Source: Pelagomonas calceolata (Eukaryota; Sar; Pelagophyceae; Pelagomonadales; Pelagomonadaceae). Taken from it: a DNA stretch of 64,000 bases. Within the stretch, counting starts at the first letter, position 1. Each line of letters starts with the position of its first letter. Of the stretch, positions 8,704 to 17,140 are shown in pieces. The notes beneath the pieces were generated by a model that saw only the letters and a program-made list of their open reading frames with translations, was not told the origin of the DNA and searched no databases. The translations under genes and the position numbers were made by a program. Location: the NCBI GenBank assembly GCA_918797485.1, contig CAKKNE010000001.1:4526001-4590000 (forward strand), written 5' to 3'.

Positions 8704-9441
8704 ATGATGCCTTGCGTCGCGCGTGGGCGAAGATTGCCATCGCTCATGCTAATTGCTGGCTGCCTGGGCTTCACAGAGCTGGCGCACGTGCTGGTGCAGA
8801 CGCCGCAGCGATCGCGCACCCATGCGTCAATACGACCACGGCTAGCCATTGCCTCCAAACCGCAGGGATCGCACACTGTAGTCCTAACAGGACCACGGCA
8901 CGCAGTCGTCCGCGCCGCCGCCGCCGGCGAGATGGGCTTCCAGCTCCAGGCGGCGCCGCTGCTGTCGACGGCGCTCGTCTTCCTGAGCTGGGGCTGGCTG
9001 CAGTGGAAGTCGAGCGCCTACAATTCGATCGGCGACGAGCTCGACGCGGAGCTGGAGACCCTACAGAAACTTACCGTCGAGACCCTGACGAGCGGAGATG
9101 CCGCGGCCGTCGAACGACGAGAAGCCGCGCAGCGCGCCGTCGACGCGACCCGTGCGCGGATGGAGGAGGCGCGAACGATCCGCGGCCCGGGAGGGCTCGT
9201 CGCGCGGATACGACTCCCACAGCGCGGCGCGGCTAAGTCGTTCGAGAAAGGCGCGGCGGCGCCGGCCAAGCGTCGCGAAGAACCCGAGGAAGAGGTCGCG
9301 TCGCGAGTCGAGACGCTCAAGATCTTTGCCCTCGGCGGCGTCGCCCTGCTGATGGTGCCAATTTTCTTTCTGTCAATCGCCGACCCTATGGCGCCGCCCT
9401 CTCCCGAGCTCGCTGCGCGGCTCGCGAGCGAACTTTCGTAA
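8704..9441 (+). CDS. Probable plastid membrane protein, unrecognised
   Basis: 245 residues. The N-terminus (MLIAGCLGFTELAHVLVQ) looks like a signal sequence, followed by a basic, Ser/Thr-rich stretch as in a bipartite plastid leader. A first hydrophobic span (PLLSTALVFLSWGWLQW) is followed by a charged helical region with many Glu/Arg residues (about 110-200) that may form a coiled coil. A second span (IFALGGVALLMVPIFFLSIA) lies near the end. Two helices flanking a charged loop suggest a small thylakoid or envelope protein, but I see no family motif. The gene ends 27 bp before the convergent NDUFA1 stop. First ATG used. Confidence 0.6.
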   Translation: MMPCVARGRRLPSLMLIAGCLGFTELAHVLVQTPQRSRTHASIRPRLAIASKPQGSHTVVLTGPRHAVVRAAAAGEMGFQLQAAPLLSTALVFLSWGWLQWKSSAYNSIGDELDAELETLQKLTVETLTSGDAAAVERREAAQRAVDATRARMEEARTIRGPGGLVARIRLPQRGAAKSFEKGAAAPAKRREEPEEEVASRVETLKIFALGGVALLMVPIFFLSIADPMAPPSPELAARLASELS

Positions 9442-9468
9442 CTACTGTATTCTGTGATATACTACAAG

Positions 9469-9660
9469 CTACTTAGCGAAACCTTCCTTCTTTTCGGCTG
9501 CCAAGCGCTTGTCGCGCTTGGCCATCAAGAAATCGAAGTCGTCCCTCCCGATGACGCGCTTCTCGCCCTTGATGAGTTTGTGGATCAGCGGGATCGCCAT
9601 GCCGCTCACCGAGAAGGCCGCGACTATAATCACGACGCCGGGCGCCGTCTGCCAGGGCAT
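9469..9660 (-). CDS. NDUFA1: Mitochondrial complex I subunit NDUFA1 (MWFE)
   Basis: 63 residues, close to the 70 of animal NDUFA1. It shows the family layout: MPWQTAPGVVIIVAAFSVSG begins with a short polar start and one membrane span, then a basic IHKLIKG segment and a C-terminal FDFLMAKRDKRLAAEKKE helix that matches the WxLMERDxR region of the family. It is an accessory single-span subunit of the membrane arm of NADH:ubiquinone oxidoreductase. ATG 9660 was chosen because the upstream extension is arginine-rich, low in complexity and absent in the family. Head-to-head with the SNM1-like gene. Short length limits certainty. Confidence 0.72.
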   Translation of the reverse strand: MPWQTAPGVVIIVAAFSVSGMAIPLIHKLIKGEKRVIGRDDFDFLMAKRDKRLAAEKKEGFAK

Positions 9661-9974
9661 GGTTCCTCGGTCAAATTGCGCCGCGGCGACTGCGTCTGAG
9701 CGCGGGGCGACTCGTCTGAGATCGGTTCGTGCCGCGCGGTTTCGCGGCGACAGCGAGGTCGGTCCGACGGCACGGGCGGCTGCGGGCGGTCTCGGGCGCC
9801 GACAGCGACGTGCGGCTGGTGCAAGGGACTGTGTGGAGGCCCTGGGAAGGCGCTCCGCACGGTTTTCGCAGCAACGCTGGATCAGGGTTATTGCCAAAAC
9901 ACTCTGTCGTCGCTGACGAAGCGTCTAGGCGCTCCGCGACGGCGTATTGGCCTTTTTTGTCCGGCTGCTTGGTT

Positions 9975-9997
9975 GCTAGTGCCTTACCGACGCTAGC
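9975..9997 (+). promoter_or_regulatory. Recurrent GCTAG palindrome, copy 4
   Basis: GCTAGTGCCTTAC, CGA, CGCTAGC; 23 bp. It sits in the 505-bp divergent region between NDUFA1 (314 bp away) and the SNM1-like gene (168 bp upstream of its ATG). Nothing else notable was seen in this region. Confidence 0.65.
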
Positions 9998-10165
9998 CAG
10001 CGCCGCGCCTCCGGTCAAACAAGGCAAGGACAGGCGCTATTCGTGCGGCTAAACGGTGTCGCGGGTAGCTGAAAGGATCTGTCGCAACCGCTGAGAACGC
10101 TGAGGCCGAGTCGCAGGCCGGCGCTGACAAAACACTTCTGGCTGCCACAGAGGTGGAGCAAAAAC

Positions 10166-12954
10166 ATGGCCACCCAGCACGCCGACGTCAAGCGCTTGCG
10201 AGCGCCTTTTGATGGATTCGTCGTCGACGGCTTCAATTTCACGAAGACGTTCCCGGGCTGCCGCCACTGGCTCCTCACGCACGCGCACAGCGACCACACG
10301 TGCGGCTTGTCGGGAGGCTTCGACGCGGGTACCATCTATTGCTCGGAGATCACGAAACGGCTCGTGACGCGGGACGTCTCGGCGCGTCTAGGAGAACGTA
10401 TGGTCGTCATCAACGCGGGCGCCTCGCTACACATCGAGGAATTATCAACCACGTTAACAGCTCTGGACGCGGGCCACTGCCCGGGGTCGCTCCTCTTCCT
10501 GCTCGAGCACGGGCCCACGAAACTATGTGTCTTGCACACGGGCGACATGCGCGCGTCAGAACACATCCGGAACCAGCCCTTGTTGGCGCCGTTCCGCGAC
10601 AAGACGAAAAAATTGGACGCGCTGTACCTCGACACGACGTACGCCAACCCCAAGTACGACTTCCCGGCGCAAGTTGATGCTTGTGACGAGATCAAGCGCA
10701 TCGTCCGGGAGGAGCTGCGACGGGAGCCCAAAACGTTATTCCTGTGCAACACGTACAGCGTGGGCAAGGAGAACGCGTTCGATGCCGTGGTAGACGCGTC
10801 CGGAGGCACGCTGTTCGTGCCGCCGCGCCGGGCCGAAGCTTTACGGCTGTGCGACCGGTGGCGCGCTTGTTATACGAACGACGTCAATGACCCTCAAGTC
10901 AACGTCTGGGTGGGCGGCGCCACGTCAGGAGTAGATCAAGCCTTAGGTAGAGACCGGGACCAGAAGGGGCCCCACGGTGAACTCAAGAAGCTGCTCGACT
11001 CGCAGCCGCGCTACGAGGCGGTTGTTTCACTGAGATGTACGGGGTGGGAGTATCGGCCCGGGAAAGCGTCGTCCGCGGTCTGGGCGGAGAACGACGGTTG
11101 TACGAGAACTTATGGAGTGCCTTACAGCATCACGCCTGTGTCCTCCACGCCATCGACGCGACGCCTGCTCGATGGCTTGCACCCGACACACTGGTTGATT
11201 TCCCCACAGGCGAGCACTCGTCGTTTCTTGAACTGGACGCCTTCGTCAGAGCGTTGTGTCCACGCGAGGTCGTGCCTACGGTCAACGCTTCCACGAGGGA
11301 CAGGAGGGATAAATTACGAGACTTGTTTTCGCCCGGGACGGACCTGAAGCGAGACAAGGGCCGCATGGACGCCTACCTGAAGGGCGGCGCTCTCGAGGCG
11401 GTCGACGTCCAGCGCCAGAAGCGGTTACTAGCGTCGTTCTCTAAGGCTTCGGAGGTCGAGGTCGACCCCGCGCTCGTAGAACAGCTCCGTGCGATCATCG
11501 GCGAGGCGCCTCAGGACTACTGCGCGCGTTTACTGCGGGACGCTTCATTGAAGATCGACGGCGCGGTCGACGTGCACTTCGGCGCCAATCAAGGTGCCGT
11601 GCCGCGCGAGTACTACGTCACGGCCAAGGAGGGTCCGTCGGAAGACGACGACCGCGACTTGCTCGTCGGGGCCGTCTTCGCGGTGCGCGGTCGCGACGAG
11701 GACTTTAAGCTCTTCAAAGGGAGCTCGCGGGAGCCGCCACCTAAACGGGCGAGGGGCATGCCGCGGCCGAAGGCCCAGCAACCGGGCGGCGCCGCGGATC
11801 GAGTGCGGGCGCGGCTCAAGCAATTGGGGGCTTGCGTGGTCGAGCGGGATGCCAAGGGCGCCAAGAAGCTCGCGCCGACCCATGTTATTGTACCGGAAGG
11901 GACGGAAAAGGGCCAGCTGATCGGCCTCGACGTCTTAGTAAGGGTGCGGACGGAGTCGTGGCTCATCAAGCGATGTCGGGCGTTAGATGCCGGTGCCCTG
12001 GCGCCGCCTCCCAGAGAAGTTGTGGAACTCGCGGCGAAGAAGGCCCAAGGGCCGCCGAAGGAGAAAGCGCCGCCCGACAAGGGGCCCCGCGGCGAGACGC
12101 GCGCGGGCCCGCGGCGGCGGCGCACGCGCGAGACCGACGCGAACTCGCACCGCGCGCTCTCCGAGACCATGTATTTGGTGGAAAGGCGCGACGAGACGCG
12201 GCGCGTGCCGGGGGCCTGCCGCGCGCCGCCGCTTCGCCACGTGTTCGCAGTGTTAGGATCGACAGGCAACGTCTACGACGTCGCGATCCAGAAGGAGCCC
12301 TCGTGCAGCTGCCCCTACGCCGTGAGCCACCCGACGAAGGTGTGCAAGCACCGCTACTTCGTCTGGTACCGCGTTTTGAAAATTCCTCGGGATGATGATC
12401 AGCGATGCTCCGAGGCCGACGCGACGCTGAAGCACGTGCCGCACCAGCGCTACTTGCGCCGAGACGAGCTGCAGACGGTGCTCGTGGATCGGGTGGCGTC
12501 AGCCGCGCCGATGGCGTCGCGGGCGGCTAGAGATGCCTATCGGCGGGCCAGTGGAGACGTGATAGATGTGGACGCGTCGGACGAGGAACGCGAGGTCCCG
12601 CGGCGGCCGCTCGACGAGTGCACGGTCTGCTTCGAGGGCTTCCGCGACGACGCCACGCACGACTTCTGCGGGGCCTGCGGGCGGAACTACCACGAGGCGT
12701 GCCGCGACCGCTGGTTCACGTTCAAGAAAGCTCGCGTGTGTGCGGTGTGCGCGGCGCCCTGGCGGGCCGCGCCGGTGGCGCCCGACGCGGCGGTCGCGCG
12801 GGAAGAGGGCTACGTGAACCTGCGGGCCTTCCAGCCGGACGTCGCATCAGAGCGGGACGCGTCGTCGTACGCGCAGAACGACCGGGGCGAGCGGTGGGTC
12901 GACGTGCACGCGGACCGCGCGGCGGCGAAGGCTACGTCGCCTGGTGCGCCTTGA
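10166..12954 (+). CDS. SNM1/PSO2-type DNA nuclease fused to UBA-like, BRCT-like, SWIM and RING-like modules
   Basis: Two exons (10166-11126, 11210-12954) give 901 residues. The N-terminal metallo-beta-lactamase/beta-CASP nuclease has HAHSDH at about 39-44, DAGHCPGS, HTGDMR, and YLDTTYANP. Its DRMBL end, TYGVPYS|EHSSFLEL, is rebuilt exactly across the intron. Then follow a UBA-like helical module (about 408-445), a BRCT-like segment (about 515-580), a SWIM zinc finger with CSC...CKH (685-701) and a RING-like C-terminus with C790-x2-C, CxxC, H814, C817 and C830-x2-C. SNM1 proteins remove interstrand crosslinks; SWIM plus RING is known in ubiquitin ligases. Combining them in one chain is unusual. 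The far C-terminus is Ala/Asp-rich. The RING and BRCT calls are by eye. Confidence 0.85.
11127..11209 (+). mobile_element. Introner-like GC-AG intron in SNM1-like gene (83 nt)
   Basis: Exon 1 ends ...GTGCCTTACA; the intron starts GCATCACGCC and ends TTTCCCCACAG; exon 2 starts GCGAGCAC. This is the only placement found that keeps the invariant family motif YS|EHSSF in frame, and it demands a GC 5' splice site. It contains CACGCCATCGACGCGACG and, near the acceptor, ACTGGTTGATT, a word shared with the GT15 gene intron (36236-36294) and a plausible branch site. Confidence 0.7.
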
Positions 12955-13165
12955 TGTGTGTCTAAGTTTATTGTTGATTATGATTATGAAAGGAAACAGA
13001 GCGCTGAACGAGCGCGTGTGAGCCGTTGGCCGAAAAAACGGGTTTTCCACAATTTTTGCATTTAGCCTGAGCGATTTGTTACACGCGATCGTTGTAAATC
13101 AGACCTCCTGATCACCACACCACCACTGGTGGCTATCGACCTGCGAGACGCCCTGTAATTTACCT

Positions 13166-14584
13166 ATGAGGGTGCTCCCAGATGACTTAGTGGCCAAATG
13201 CCTGGCCATGCTACCGCAGTGCGACCTGCAAAAGTTATGCGTCTGCAAGCGATGGCGCGAGCTCAGGTTGTCTCTGGCGTTCCGCCGGTATCGCCGAGAC
13301 GGCGTCGAGCGCGTGCTTGTCGCGACGAGTTGGGATGATCCGGAGGGGGGGGGCACCCTGGTCGAGTGTTTCGCGCTCATCGACGGGCGGTGGCGAAAGA
13401 TGGCAAATAACAAGGTAGACGCTATCGGTTGTGCTGCCGCGGTCACCTTCAGCGGCGAACTCGTTATTGTTGGGTCGATGCAGAAATACGAGGCTGAGAT
13501 AGATGCGATGTTGTCCTTCGAGGAGCGGCGCGCGCGCGTCACCTACCCCGAGGACGAGTCTCAGAGGGAATGGCCCCCAGACGAGACAGGACGAAGCTAT
13601 AATGGCGTTGCCTTCGATCTCCAGAAGAATAGGTGGCGACGCTTGGATTGGCCTCTTCATGAGAACAAGCACGTCTTCGGGGCTGCATCAAACGATGACG
13701 TCATAGTCATACTCAATGGCAGTTGGGTTGATGGAGCTGCAGCCACTCGTCGCCTGCGATATCACGTGCGTGGCAGCGACGAGTGGCTCGAGCTACCGCT
13801 GCCGCCCCACGAACTTGGGATTCGCGACACTCCATACAACTCGCCGATGGGCATGAGCATCATCGGCGACGTTCTCTATCTCGCCGGCGGCATTGCCTCG
13901 AACGACGAACCGTGGCCGGCCTCGACGATGCTCCAGGCGCTGGATCTGAAGACGCTCGAGTGGACCGTGCTCCCGCCGATGCCGGAGCCGCGGGTCGAAT
14001 GTCTCGCCGTCGCCGTCGACGGGCGGCTCTTCGTATTGGGTGGCTGGTCTTCGTACAGGTATGAGAAGGCTGACTATGACTATGAGCAAAAAAAGTTTGT
14101 TGCGGTACACGACGCATTGAATTCCGTCTGCTCGTTCGATCCGCGTACGGGCACTTGGAGATCGGAGCCGGACATACCTAAATTGCATTCAGGCAGGCCA
14201 ATTGTCAACGGCAGTGAATTTGTTGCACCGTGGGGCGAGTACATGAGCGCAGTTGCGCACATGGGCTCGGTCTGCGTTTTTGGCATCGAGGGGTCCCCGC
14301 CCTTGGCACTCGCAAATGGTGTGTGGACTGCGCTGCCGCCGCTTCCGGAAATAGACTATATGATGCAGTGCGGTTGGCCGGGCCACTCCAATATTAATCT
14401 TCCCTCCGGATATGATCATCCGAGGCTCGCTTCCCTGCCTCTGGAGTTTTTCGCGGACGACGCGGCGGCGCCATGGCCGTTTCGTGTTGCGTCGACGCTC
14501 CGCGGCTGCGCGGCGCCTCGGCGACCCGCCGTCTTCAGGCGAGCGGAATCTCCAGACGATGACGCGATGCCTTCCGATCCCTAG
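13166..14584 (+). CDS. F-box/kelch-repeat protein
   Basis: 472 residues, no intron needed. The N-terminus (LPDDLVAKCLAMLPQCDLQK, then LCVCKRWREL) is a typical F-box, which would bind Skp1 in an SCF ubiquitin ligase. About residues 45-400 hold kelch-type blades: GVAFDLQKNRWRRLDWPL, ILNGSWVDGAAATRRLR, VLYLAGGIASNDEPWPAST, LFVLGGWSSYRYEKADYDYE, and SFDPRTGTWRSEPDIPKL. The double glycine plus distal tryptophan of kelch repeats is clear in at least three. These would form a substrate-binding propeller. The C-terminus is Ala/Pro-rich. The target is unknown. The gene lies 211 bp after the SNM1-like stop, in the same direction, without a palindrome copy between them. Confidence 0.85.
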   Translation: MRVLPDDLVAKCLAMLPQCDLQKLCVCKRWRELRLSLAFRRYRRDGVERVLVATSWDDPEGGGTLVECFALIDGRWRKMANNKVDAIGCAAAVTFSGELVIVGSMQKYEAEIDAMLSFEERRARVTYPEDESQREWPPDETGRSYNGVAFDLQKNRWRRLDWPLHENKHVFGAASNDDVIVILNGSWVDGAAATRRLRYHVRGSDEWLELPLPPHELGIRDTPYNSPMGMSIIGDVLYLAGGIASNDEPWPASTMLQALDLKTLEWTVLPPMPEPRVECLAVAVDGRLFVLGGWSSYRYEKADYDYEQKKFVAVHDALNSVCSFDPRTGTWRSEPDIPKLHSGRPIVNGSEFVAPWGEYMSAVAHMGSVCVFGIEGSPPLALANGVWTALPPLPEIDYMMQCGWPGHSNINLPSGYDHPRLASLPLEFFADDAAAPWPFRVASTLRGCAAPRRPAVFRRAESPDDDAMPSDP

Positions 14585-14708
14585 TTGTTGCATTAAACCC
14601 GTGTAAGTTGTCGAGCTCCTGAGAAAACCCGAACATTGGCGCTGAGCACAGCGCGCTTACTGCGCTGTTGCTCGGCCCACACGCTGCCCCAAGCCCCGAT
14701 ATAGCTCG

Positions 14709-14850
14709 AAGGGATCCGTGGCAGCCTCGCCGCCGCCGCGTGGCGAGCCCTACTGGCGAAAAACAGCCCCTCACTACTGGGCAGCCTCACTCTGCTGGCA
14801 TCCGTGGCAGCAACGCCGCCGCTGCGTGGCGAGCCCTGCTGGCCAGCATG
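14709..14850 (+). repeat. Direct repeat of about 48 bp overlapping a start region
   Basis: The segment ATCCGTGGCAGC...GCGTGGCGAGCCCTACTGG at about 14713-14757 recurs at about 14801-14844 as ATCCGTGGCAGC...GCGTGGCGAGCCCTGCTGG, about 88 bp downstream. Only a handful of bases differ. The second copy ends a few bases before ATG 14848, so the duplication affects the 5' leader or the immediate promoter of that gene. Confidence 0.65.
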
Positions 14851-15516
14851 GCACCACGACACATCCTCTTCCTCCTATGGGTCGCGGAAGCCGCAAACAA
14901 CACGACACTCGCGCCGTCGACGTTCGCGCCGACGACGACACCCGCGCCCACGTCTTCGAGGCACCACCCGGAAGCCTGCCAGGAGCGCTGCTACCCGGAG
15001 GAAGGGCAAAACTACGACGAGGACTGCTGCGCGCTCCGGGACCGGATGTCCTGCCTCGGCAACTACACGCTGATACAGTTGGGCTACGTGTGCGCGTCGG
15101 GCGACGGCTGGAAGGCGCATGCTTACGAGTGCGTCCCCTGCGAGGGACCGGCCTGCGATAACGGTCCCGGCGACGACGCGGACGAGTGCGACGACCATGG
15201 GATGTGGTGGCTTTGGGTCATTTTCTTACCGATGTTCGTGATGATCATTTCGATCGTCTGCGGCATCTGTTGTTGCTTGCATTTCCAAGCTCGTAGGCAC
15301 GCGTGGGAGGACCAGTTCGCGGACAGGCCGATCATGCTGACCCACCGGCCGTGCGTGGAGATGCGCCACGTGCCCGTCGCCGAGGCATTCGTCGCGCAGG
15401 AAGGGGTGGTGCAGGGCGAGGCGCGGCCCGGGGACTCGGCATCCGTCCCGACCGCGGCCGCCGTCGAGTACCCCCTGCCGCCGCTGCCGCCCTCGTATCG
15501 GGCGCCACCACGATAA
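14848..15516 (+). CDS. Type I membrane protein with cysteine-rich ectodomain
   Basis: 222 residues. A signal peptide (HILFLLWVAEA) is followed by a Thr/Pro-rich stalk, a compact cysteine-rich ectodomain of about 75 residues (CQERC, DEDCCALRDRMSC, VCASGDG, YECVPCEGPAC), one membrane span (WWLWVIFLPMFVMIISIVCG, then ICCCLHF) with juxtamembrane cysteines suited to palmitoylation, and a roughly 70-residue cytoplasmic tail ending PLPPLPPSYRAPP. That tail carries a proline-rich PPSY motif of the type bound by WW domains. No family was recognised. ATG 14848 was chosen because it begins the signal peptide; the longer frame is repeat DNA. Confidence 0.7.
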   Translation: MAPRHILFLLWVAEAANNTTLAPSTFAPTTTPAPTSSRHHPEACQERCYPEEGQNYDEDCCALRDRMSCLGNYTLIQLGYVCASGDGWKAHAYECVPCEGPACDNGPGDDADECDDHGMWWLWVIFLPMFVMIISIVCGICCCLHFQARRHAWEDQFADRPIMLTHRPCVEMRHVPVAEAFVAQEGVVQGEARPGDSASVPTAAAVEYPLPPLPPSYRAPPR

Positions 15517-16629
15517 CATATACTTAATTGTTTCTATCGACGAGTCCGCCCCGTCGTTGAGCGCCCCGCGCGCGGCGATGGCGCGGAGCCGCGCCACGAC
15601 GCCGTCCGCCGACACGCTAGCGACCTCATCGAGGCGCGTCTTTGCGTCGCGATTGAAGTGCAGGACGAGCGGCGCAAGGCCACTTGTAGCGTCGTACCAG
15701 AGGCCACTTGTAGCGTCGACGGTGAACGCGTCGCGCGGCACGCCGTCGAGCGGAGAAAACAAGCGGTTGTCGACGTCCAGCACGACGCGGACGGCGGAGG
15801 CGCGCCGCGCGACGTGCCGCGACAGCACGTACTGGTCCGACGCCGTCGTGGGCGGTTCGGTTGCCAGCGCGCCGTCGAGCAGTAGAGAGACGGCGGCCGC
15901 CTCGCCGAGATAACTTCCGCTGTTCAGGTAGCGCAGACCCTTTGGCGTTCGCGCCAGTGGTCCGGCGCAGACGTCGGGCGAGCAGACTCGGTCGGCGCCG
16001 AAGACGATTTTCCCTGGCGGTGGCACGTCGTTGGGTCCCAGCGGCCGCTGGAAGACCGTGTCGTAGGCGTCTACGAATAAAATGAGCGACGACGAGGGGA
16101 GCCGTGTGAGCCAGCTGCGGGTCCACACGATTTTTTGCACCGTCCCCACGAAGCCGAGGCCGAGGCCCAGCACCCAGAGCCGCGGCGCCAGGGCGTGGTC
16201 GTGCGCCGCGATTGAGGCCACGAGCCGTCCGAGCCCCTCGGGCGCCGTCGCGACGGTCGCGACCTCGACGCGCCGGCGCCCGTCATCATCACCAGCAAAG
16301 TCGACGATGGCCATCGACCGGTTCGAGAGCTCGAACCGCGGCGCGAGCGCGTCGTGTATGGCGCCGCGCACGAGGCCCGCGCACGCGTCCGCCGCCCACG
16401 CGCCGTCGATGCCCGGCGCGAGCGTTGTGATGTCATCACGGTGCTCGCTGCAGAAGGTCGTGGCCGTCTTCTCAATCTCCGCGGGCGTCGCCTTCAGCGC
16501 GACGGCCACGACGAAGCGCTGCGGCCCGAGGTCGAGCGCGGCGTAGACGGTGCTCGTCGAGGTGTAGCCGCGGTCCTCGACGACGACTCCTGCGGCTGCT
16601 ACGAGCCAGGCGAGCTGATGCAACAGCAT
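15226..16629 (-). CDS. PLOD/procollagen-galactosyltransferase-like glycosyltransferase
   Basis: Secretory-pathway glycosyltransferase. An N-terminal hydrophobic leader (LAWLVAAAGVVV) precedes a domain with the signature of the glycosyltransferase module of lysyl hydroxylases: LILFVDAYDTVFQRPLGPND (DxD-type metal motif), IVFGADRVCSPDVC, RYLNSGSYLGEAAAVSLLL, DQYVLSRHV and LDVDNRLFSPLDG. A short internal duplication yields DATSGLWYDATSGL. The last roughly 95 codons, from about 15516 down to 15226, run antisense through the 3' end of the neighbouring gene and lose all family character; the true end is probably near 15520, possibly through an unrecognised intron. Family assignment is solid; the 3' boundary is not. 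Confidence 0.78.
   Translation of the reverse strand: MLLHQLAWLVAAAGVVVEDRGYTSTSTVYAALDLGPQRFVVAVALKATPAEIEKTATTFCSEHRDDITTLAPGIDGAWAADACAGLVRGAIHDALAPRFELSNRSMAIVDFAGDDDGRRRVEVATVATAPEGLGRLVASIAAHDHALAPRLWVLGLGLGFVGTVQKIVWTRSWLTRLPSSSLILFVDAYDTVFQRPLGPNDVPPPGKIVFGADRVCSPDVCAGPLARTPKGLRYLNSGSYLGEAAAVSLLLDGALATEPPTTASDQYVLSRHVARRASAVRVVLDVDNRLFSPLDGVPRDAFTVDATSGLWYDATSGLAPLVLHFNRDAKTRLDEVASVSADGVVARLRAIAARGALNDGADSSIETIKYMLSWWRPIRGRQRRQGVLDGGRGRDGCRVPGPRLALHHPFLRDECLGDGHVAHLHARPVGQHDRPVRELVLPRVPTSLEMQATTDAADDRNDHHEHR
15673..15721. repeat. Short in-frame tandem duplication in glycosyltransferase gene
   Basis: GGCCACTTGTAGCGTCG occurs twice (about 15679 and 15702), spaced 23-24 bases apart. On the minus strand it doubles the peptide DATSGL. 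Such a change is likely recent because the two DNA copies are identical. Confidence 0.7.
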
Positions 16630-16797
16630 TCTTCCTTGCGTAGCTCAGCGGTGGTAGATAGCAATCTCATCGCATCGATGGCGTATGGGGTGCAGCGCTT
16701 GGCAGGCGATGCGTGGGGTTCATGGCGCCATCCGGGCAGCTTCGGGGCATTTTTGGGCTGCGCCGCGTGCCTCTTCTCGGAGAGCGGCCGAGAGCCT

Positions 16798-16821
16798 GCT
16801 AGTGTCTTACGGGACGCTAGC
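16798..16821 (+). promoter_or_regulatory. Recurrent GCTAG palindrome, copy 5
   Basis: GCTAGTGTCTTAC, GGGA, CGCTAGC; 24 bp, one of the best matches to the consensus. It lies in the 511-bp divergent region between the PLOD-like gene (168 bp) and DCP2 (319 bp). The same region has an introner-like word (GCATCGATGGCGTATGG) near 16674 and a CACGTCACACAG acceptor-like end just before the DCP2 ATG, so a 5' untranslated intron is possible. Confidence 0.65.
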
Positions 16822-17140
16822 TGCCAAAGCCGGCGGGCCGCTAAAACAGCCGCGCTGCAGCTCTCCGCTGCACAGAGCGCGCGTAGCGAAAAGCCCAACA
16901 GAAGCCTGACAGCCATCGCTGCAGCTAGCGCCGTCGCCGCGCCCACTGCACGCCCCAGCGCACCGCAAAGCACGACGCCCCTTCACGCGACTGACGAACC
17001 GATAACATTAACCTTAGGACACCTTCGGAGGTCCTCGATCGATGAGACTAACTTGTTTTTCTACTGCCGACGCGTCGTCACAGCAAGAGAGATAGCAAAC
17101 CGACCGCCCGGCCGCCGTCACGCACGTCACACAGGCTCCG

